Shown here: positions 7,511 to 11,217 of the stretch, one piece after another
How positions within the stretch are numbered: position 1 is the first letter of the stretch
How the letters are laid out: each line of letters begins with the position of its first letter
Made by a program: the position numbers and the translations under genes
Notes under the pieces: model-generated
The model's database searches: none
What the model was told of the DNA's origin: nothing
Seen by the model: the letters and a program-made list of their open reading frames with translations, nothing else
Assembly: GCA_028064935.1 (NCBI GenBank)
Contig: JAPTWT010000243.1
Location: forward strand, 1-11,217
DNA: 11,217 bases
Direction: 5' to 3'
Source: Gammaproteobacteria bacterium
GTDB taxonomy: Bacteria > Pseudomonadota > Gammaproteobacteria > Acidiferrobacterales > Acidiferrobacteraceae

Positions 7511-9790
7511 TCAGATCCGCTCCGTTATATTGGTCTTGTTCATGGTTATTGCGCCGCCAGCCGCGTGGATGCGGTCGATCAGCATTTCCGTTTCGCCGTT
7601 GGCGGTATCCAAAAAATGTAGAGCGGACTCCATTGTCGGCGAGCGCGAAACTTGCCGCAGGAGCTGCGCCATCACGATGATCCGCACATCGTTGCGACTC
7701 AACCTTCGGCCCGATGCGCATAGCCGCTCGGCCTGCGCCTGCGCGGGCGGCGCGACAGTTCCCCAGAGATCGCCGTTCCATCGGTGCGTCTTCATGCGCG
7801 AACGCTTGCGGCAGACGAGGATGATGTCGAGGTCTATTGGCTCCTTCGCTTGGAGCTTGGGCATCGCGACCGACATTTCGGCTTTGATCGGATGCACGGC
7901 GCTGATCCCGAAACCGGTTTCCATCAATGCCTGCAACACGCAGCGCCAGCCTTCGGGCCGCGAATGGTGATAGGTGAACGCGAGCAACCCGTCCTCTTTC
8001 AGGACGCGGTGCGACTCGCGCCAGACGGCGGCGAGCCGGTCGGTGAATCCGCCTTCATCGGCGTTCTGCACTTCGCGGTTCGAGCGTGTCGTATCTGGTT
8101 CCCGGGTTCCGTCCGCGCCCAGGATGTGCCGCTGCCAGACATGGAAGAAGTCGGCGAGCTGCGAGTAATGCACATTGTCGAAGAACGGCGGATCGGTCAG
8201 CACGGCATCGACGCTGCCGTCCGGCAGGTCGGTTGATCCCGAATCCCCGCAGGAAAGATAAACGCGCCCGCCCTTGGAGAAAGCGCGGTAGGTTTCCGCG
8301 ACGGGCGCACCGATTTTCTCGGAGAGGCCGAAGATCTTTTCGGTCTTGCTGCCCTTGCCCGCAACGCGAAGCTCGAAGGGATCGTCTGCGTAATCGAGCG
8401 CTCGGCGGATGCGGCCCTCGAACATAGTGGAGAACGATCCCGAACTCTTGGGCGTCCCCCAGAGATTGGCTTCGAGTGGCACGCGCTCGGGCTTGAGGAT
8501 GTGGTGCGCGAACATGTGGCGCACCGCGCCCGTTCCCTCGCCCTTGTAGGAGGCGAACATGTTGTTGAACTCAAGCGCGCCGGAGAAGAGACACGTAAAG
8601 AGGTCGCGCAGGACCGGGTCGGGAATGTCGCGGATGCGCTCGGCCAGGATCGAAAGGCAGAGAAGCTGGCGCGCGTTGAACATCTCGTGCCAGTGGCGGT
8701 AGTTGTAGCCCAGTGCCTGATTGGTGTTGTAGCCGGGTTCGATGGCGACCACAGGATACGCATCCTTGCGCCTGGCGAGCGCGCGTTCGGCCTTGGCGTA
8801 GAGCGCGCGGTCTTCGTCGGTGATCGGATGGTACGCCTTGCTTCCGTCCGGCAGCAGGACCAGCTTCGCGTACATCCGATGCGCGGGCGGCTTGCCGGAT
8901 GCGCGGATCGTCTTGGCAATCGGGAAACTGTGATCGCACGAGGGACAGGTCGCACGCTGTCCTTTCGCAGGACCCGCGTTGGGATCGAACGACTTCCGGC
9001 AGGACGAGCACTTCGCGTCGCGATCCTCGACGTGAACTGCGTTGATCCCGCCGCAATGCGGGCAAACGGCATGCGCCTGCGGCACCTTCTTCGGGTAGGC
9101 GTGGCGCGCGAAAATCTGTGATCCGAACAGATCCACGGGCGTCGCGCAGGACGGGCAGTCCGCCGTCTTGACCCAGAAGGTGTAGAGCACATCAGCGTGC
9201 ATGTCGTCCGGCAAGGTGGAGCGATAGTAGCTGCGAACCTCGTCGGCCACGTCGCGCTCGATGGCGCGGAAGGTTTCGAGAATCGCCTTGCGGTCGTGGA
9301 TCGCGAGCGCGCACGTCACGAGGAAGTGGGCGACCGGATTGATGTCGCGCCCGATGGCCTTCGCGCCCAGCTTGACGGTTTCGGCCAGTGTCGTGCCGCT
9401 GCCCATGAACGGATCGAAGACCGTCCCGCTGGGGATGCGGACGGGCTTGTAGAACAGGTCGAACACATTCGCGCCCGAGGGGGCGAACGTGCCGAGGATC
9501 AGCGCCCGGAAGACGGTACCAAGACGCTGCGCCCACCATTTATGGATATGGGTGGTCGGGCGGTTGATCTCTTTGCGCCAGCTCTCGACTTCCGCGATGT
9601 CGCTCAGCGCCTCGAAGGGGAACGAGTCATCCTCGATAGCGCGGGGGCCGGGTCGGAGTTCGAGGCAGACGACAGACTCGCCATCGTGATCAGCGAACTG
9701 GATCTGTGGAGTCGGACCGACCGCCAAGGCTTTCCAGCGGGACAAACTGGCCGAACTATCCTTGCGGATTGTTGCATCTGCGCGCTTCAC
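7511..9790 (-). CDS. DUF1156-like site-specific DNA methyltransferase
   Basis: 759 residues from a GTG at 9788-9790, which overlaps the regulator's stop as GTGA; GGAG lies 10 bases upstream. The longer ATG start (9847) would overlap most of the regulator's end. HIHKWWAQRLG (about 81-91) is the HKWW signature of DUF1156-type methylases. SAM-binding motif I is FDPFMGSGTT (about 125-134). Motif IV is LTDPPFF (about 531-537), a DPPF of amino-methyltransferases making N6-methyladenine or N4-methylcytosine. Motif I precedes DPPF by about 400 residues, so the target-recognition region is probably the insert between them. That insert starts with a cysteine-rich block: CPSC (212-215), CPHC (243-246), CSSC (261-264) and CPSC (282-285). 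These could form two zinc ribbons. It should protect host DNA from the endonuclease encoded 2 bases downstream and may mark self for the rest of the operon. Methyltransferase identity is very secure; the methylated base and site are unknown. Confidence 0.9.
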   Translation of the reverse strand: MKRADATIRKDSSASLSRWKALAVGPTPQIQFADHDGESVVCLELRPGPRAIEDDSFPFEALSDIAEVESWRKEINRPTTHIHKWWAQRLGTVFRALILGTFAPSGANVFDLFYKPVRIPSGTVFDPFMGSGTTLAETVKLGAKAIGRDINPVAHFLVTCALAIHDRKAILETFRAIERDVADEVRSYYRSTLPDDMHADVLYTFWVKTADCPSCATPVDLFGSQIFARHAYPKKVPQAHAVCPHCGGINAVHVEDRDAKCSSCRKSFDPNAGPAKGQRATCPSCDHSFPIAKTIRASGKPPAHRMYAKLVLLPDGSKAYHPITDEDRALYAKAERALARRKDAYPVVAIEPGYNTNQALGYNYRHWHEMFNARQLLCLSILAERIRDIPDPVLRDLFTCLFSGALEFNNMFASYKGEGTGAVRHMFAHHILKPERVPLEANLWGTPKSSGSFSTMFEGRIRRALDYADDPFELRVAGKGSKTEKIFGLSEKIGAPVAETYRAFSKGGRVYLSCGDSGSTDLPDGSVDAVLTDPPFFDNVHYSQLADFFHVWQRHILGADGTREPDTTRSNREVQNADEGGFTDRLAAVWRESHRVLKEDGLLAFTYHHSRPEGWRCVLQALMETGFGISAVHPIKAEMSVAMPKLQAKEPIDLDIILVCRKRSRMKTHRWNGDLWGTVAPPAQAQAERLCASGRRLSRNDVRIIVMAQLLRQVSRSPTMESALHFLDTANGETEMLIDRIHAAGGAITMNKTNITERI

Positions 9791-9978
9791 AGTGGCTCGT
9801 CTCCGGCGGGCCGGAGCAACGTGGCCCCCAACTGGTCTAGAAAGCACCGGACGGCCAGGCGCACAACATACTGGAGGGGTAACGGCGGACGCTGCGCCTC
9901 GGCGAGCTTGCGCAGGGCTTCGTAGTCCCCAGCATCAAGGGAAATCGTGAAACGCTTGAGCGGTTGCGACTTGGGCAT
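9787..9978 (-). CDS. Ribbon-helix-helix (CopG/Arc-like) regulator
   Basis: 63 residues from the ATG at 9976-9978. A start 30 bases upstream (10008) would fall inside the predicted -10 box, so it is not used. The layout is that of a ribbon-helix-helix DNA-binding domain: a beta strand KRFTISLD (8-15), helix A from about 16 to 30 (GDYEALRKLAEA), a turn with prolines, and helix B from about 35 to 49 (LQYVVRLAVRCFLDQ). Such proteins bind DNA as dimers through the paired strand, typically on short direct or inverted repeats in their own promoter. Five RCACCAR repeats lie immediately upstream, so autoregulation of the whole operon is likely, playing the part a C protein plays in many restriction-modification systems. 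Its stop shares four bases with the methyltransferase start, implying coupled translation. No strong ribosome site is seen. An antitoxin role is possible, but no toxin partner is adjacent. Confidence 0.75.
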   Translation of the reverse strand: MPKSQPLKRFTISLDAGDYEALRKLAEAQRPPLPLQYVVRLAVRCFLDQLGATLLRPAGDEPL

Positions 9979-9988
9979 AGACAGGGGA

Positions 9989-10045
9989 ACACCAGCACAA
10001 AGCACCAATTATCATTTTACACCAGAACGCACCAAGATGCACCAA
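9989..10045. repeat. Five direct repeats RCACCAR: candidate operator of the RHH regulator
   Basis: Seven-base units on the + strand start at 9989 (ACACCAG), 10002 (GCACCAA), 10019 (ACACCAG), 10029 (GCACCAA) and 10039 (GCACCAA). The last three are spaced exactly 10 bases apart, one helical turn. They flank and overlap the predicted -35 and -10 boxes of the operon, where bound dimers of a ribbon-helix-helix protein would block RNA polymerase. Confidence 0.6.
10008..10035 (-). promoter_or_regulatory. Probable main promoter of the defence operon
   Basis: The minus strand has TTGGTG (10030-10035), a 16-base spacer and GATAAT (10008-10013), close to sigma-70 boxes. The start of transcription would be near 10001, giving a leader of about 23 bases before the regulator's ATG. 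The repeats listed above overlap both boxes. Confidence 0.5.
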
Positions 10046-10053
10046 TGAGCTTC

Positions 10054-10074
10054 GGGCGCGAGGGATGCGCGCCC
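10054..10074. repeat. GC-rich hairpin, 7-base perfect stem
   Basis: GGGCGCG (10054-10060), a 7-base loop and CGCGCCC (10068-10074). It lies between the ParB-like fragment and the operon promoter. No T-run follows on either strand, so it could insulate the promoter only weakly; its function is unknown. Confidence 0.35.
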
Positions 10075-10211
10075 CTCGATCAATGCCTCGAGCCTTCAGT
10101 CGCTACTGCCATCTGCGAGCAGCCGCAGCACGGATCCAGGCGCAGGGCACATGGGGCAAGGTCGAGTGCGGCGAGCTCGGTTGCAGTATCGCCGAGGCCC
10201 GTGCGGTTACC

Positions 10212-10403
10212 TCACGCGGCCAGCGCGTGGGCCTCCGCCTCGTCGGCGGCATCTTCCGGCGCATCCGCCTCGCCCGCCGCTTCCTGCGCGCCTTCCGGTG
10301 GCTCCGTGCCATGCTCGGTCTTGAACACGCCCGGTATCCAGTCGGTGCCTTCGGTCAGTCGTTCGGCCTCGCTGGCAATGTCGCCCTTCTTGAGCTTGGA
10401 CAA
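10212..10403 (-). pseudogene. C-terminal fragment resembling plasmid ParB-family protein
   Basis: The minus strand encodes SKLKKGDIASEAERLTEGTD followed by WIPGVF, then an Ala/Glu/Asp-rich tail ending in a stop at 10212-10214. The pattern KKGD-A-EAERL--GT-W-P is one I associate with the end of ParB/RepB-like partition proteins of plasmids and integrative elements. It has no proper start: the only candidate is a TTG at 10401-10403, right where the cas4 remnant begins on the other strand. It is therefore best read as a 5'-truncated gene cut at the island border. It lies upstream of the defence operon on the same strand. The family call is tentative and rests on pattern memory alone. Confidence 0.45.
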
Positions 10404-10407
10404 CCGG

Positions 10408-10750
10408 ATGACGTGCGACGACGCGAACTGCGATGAGAACGAAGCGCTTTATCTGGCCGCTATTGTGAGCGATCCTGATCCCGTTCCACTGTCCGCGCTA
10501 AATCACTGGGTATACTGCCCCCGTCGCTGTGGTCTGATTCATCAGGAAGGCGAGTTTGCCGACAATATCCACACGGCGCGCGGCAACACTGAACACGAAC
10601 GGGTTGACCGGGTTTCTTATGAAACGCTGCATAGCGGTGCGCGCGCTGAATACGCCTTACCCGTGTGGTCGGATTGGCTTGGACTCATTGGAAAATGCGA
10701 CGTGGTGGAGTTCTGGCCAGACGGCGAAATTTATCCAGTCGAATATAAGG
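10408..10750 (+). pseudogene. cas4: Cas4 (type I-C-like) exonuclease, truncated by an insertion sequence
   Basis: From the ATG at 10408-10410 the frame reads VPLSALNHWVYCPRRCGLIH (about 10483-10542), the N-terminal Cas4 signature with its first iron-sulfur cysteine. It continues with FADNIHTARGNTEHERVD and LGLIGKCDVVEFWPDGEIYP and ends at VEYK (about 10738-10749). D of CDVV plus E and K of VEYK are the RecB-type nuclease residues. The C-terminal half, with the other three cluster cysteines, is absent, replaced after VEYK by DNA leading into a transposase gene. The frame runs on without homology to 10962. Cas4 trims prespacers for Cas1-Cas2; this remnant could not form its iron-sulfur cluster. 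The true start is unsure: the ATG lies only a few bases from the ParB-like fragment and has a poor ribosome site, so native upstream sequence may be gone. Confidence 0.75.
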
Positions 10751-10770
10751 GAACCTCTGATCAAGCGTTT

Positions 10771-10779
10771 TGGTATACT
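10771..10779 (+). promoter_or_regulatory. Extended -10 box for the transposase
   Basis: TGGTATACT is a TGn-TATAAT-type extended -10, 32 bases before the transposase ATG. No good -35 lies 17 bases upstream, which extended -10 promoters tolerate. Confidence 0.4.
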
Positions 10780-10810
10780 GGCTGGCATCAGCGATGCGTA
10801 AGGGGATGGC

Positions 10811-11217
10811 ATGTCTGGGCAGATGACCTTTGCGGAAGAACAGGGTCTTTCCCGTCGGCGGAAGCAGACCAAGCGGGAGCGCTTTCTGGCGGAGATGGAT
10901 GCCGTCGTTCCCTGGGCACGCTTGGTGGCCTTGATCGAGCCCCATTATCCCCGAGGCGGTAGCGACCGCAAGCCGATGCCGTTGGAGCGCATGCTGCGCA
11001 TTCATTTTCTGCAGCAGTGGTATGCCTACTCGGATCCTGGCATGGAAGAAGCCCTCTACGAGATCCCGCTGCTACGGCAATTCGTGGGTGTCGATCTGGG
11101 CCGAGACTTCGTTCCCGATGAAACGACCCTCTTGAAATTTCGTCGTCTGCTGGAGCGGCACGACCTTGCGCGCGCGATCTTCGATGAAGTGCAGGTCGTC
11201 CTGCGGGAGAAAGGCTT
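10811..11217 (+). CDS. IS5-family transposase, N-terminal part
   Basis: The ATG at 10811 is preceded by AAGGGGA at a 4-base distance. The frame is open to the window edge (135 complete codons). MTFAEEQGLSRRRKQTKRER, VPWARLVALIEPHYPRGGSD, PLERMLRIHFLQQWYAYSDP, EEALYEIPLLRQFVGVDLGR and VPDETTLLKFRRLLERHDLA are the well-known N-terminal blocks of IS5-group transposases (DUF772 region), which usually run to about 320 residues. The DDE catalytic residues would lie beyond the right edge, so intactness cannot be judged. This element interrupts cas4 and is unrelated in function to the defence operon. Confidence 0.9.
   Translation, partial: MSGQMTFAEEQGLSRRRKQTKRERFLAEMDAVVPWARLVALIEPHYPRGGSDRKPMPLERMLRIHFLQQWYAYSDPGMEEALYEIPLLRQFVGVDLGRDFVPDETTLLKFRRLLERHDLARAIFDEVQVVLREKG

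Larger units (their letters stand above)
10750..11217 (+). mobile_element. IS5-family insertion sequence, left part (right end outside window)
   Basis: Cas4 similarity stops at VEYK, and about 60 bases later an IS5-type transposase begins. GGGAACCTCTGATCAAG, at about 10749-10765, is a plausible terminal inverted repeat. The exact end and target duplication cannot be set because the other end is not in the window. An extended -10 (TGGTATACT, 10771-10779) suits the transposase promoter. Confidence 0.65.

Noticed and set aside
7509..7781. N-terminal extension of the restriction endonuclease to an ATG at 7781
   Set aside because: It overlaps the methyltransferase by over 270 bases, and the added 91 residues are arginine-rich with no fold-like pattern. 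The GTG at 7508 fits the operon spacing.
9989..10045. CRISPR array made of the RCACCAR repeats
   Set aside because: The units are only 7 bases long with 10-17 base periods, far too short for CRISPR repeats and spacers; operator repeats fit better.
10054..10074. Intrinsic terminator
   Set aside because: The stem is good, but neither strand has a T-run after it.
9964..10407. + strand frame running into cas4, as a 332-residue protein
   Set aside because: The part before 10408 is low-complexity Ser/Ala/Arg text lying antisense to the ParB-like fragment and across the promoter; only the Cas4 part is protein-like.

Overview
The window reads as GC-rich proteobacterial DNA. It looks like a defence island lodged in a decayed type I-C CRISPR-cas locus. 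The species cannot be fixed from the sequence. Codon choice, a type I-C-like Cas3 and Cas4, and an IS5-family transposase all fit Proteobacteria.

Layout. (1) At the left edge (2..~493, + strand) is a cas3 remnant, cut by the window edge and lacking its second helicase domain. (2) From 637 to 9978 on the minus strand lie six tightly packed genes, transcribed right to left. In order of transcription they are: a small ribbon-helix-helix regulator (9978-9787), a DUF1156-like DNA methyltransferase (9790-7511), a PD-(D/E)XK restriction endonuclease (7508-6705), an SMC/RloC-like ATPase with a CxxC hook (6591-4000), a full-length but catalytically inactive long-B-like prokaryotic Argonaute (3977-1785), and a second PD-(D/E)XK nuclease (1797-637). 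(3) From 9979 to 10407 there is a probable operon promoter carrying five direct repeats (RCACCAR), a small hairpin, and a minus-strand fragment resembling the C-terminus of a plasmid ParB-family protein. (4) From 10408 on the + strand runs a cas4 gene, broken after its VEYK motif by an IS5-family element that continues off the right edge.

How the genes may work together. The regulator, methyltransferase and endonuclease form a compact restriction-modification cassette with its own putative operator. The Argonaute and adjacent nuclease resemble the BPAN type of system (guide-loaded inactive Argonaute plus a toxic DNase that acts by abortive infection). The ATPase sits between these modules. 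Stop/start overlaps or short gaps join the genes at every boundary except endonuclease/ATPase, where 113 bases hold a possible second promoter and a palindrome. The main hypothesis is that one transcript couples modification-based self/non-self discrimination to Argonaute-guided suicide. The island occupies the place where cas5-cas8c-cas7 would be expected in a type I-C locus, so the CRISPR effector is missing here and the island stands in its place.

Limits. All functional calls come from reading motifs by eye. No homology search or structure prediction was run.
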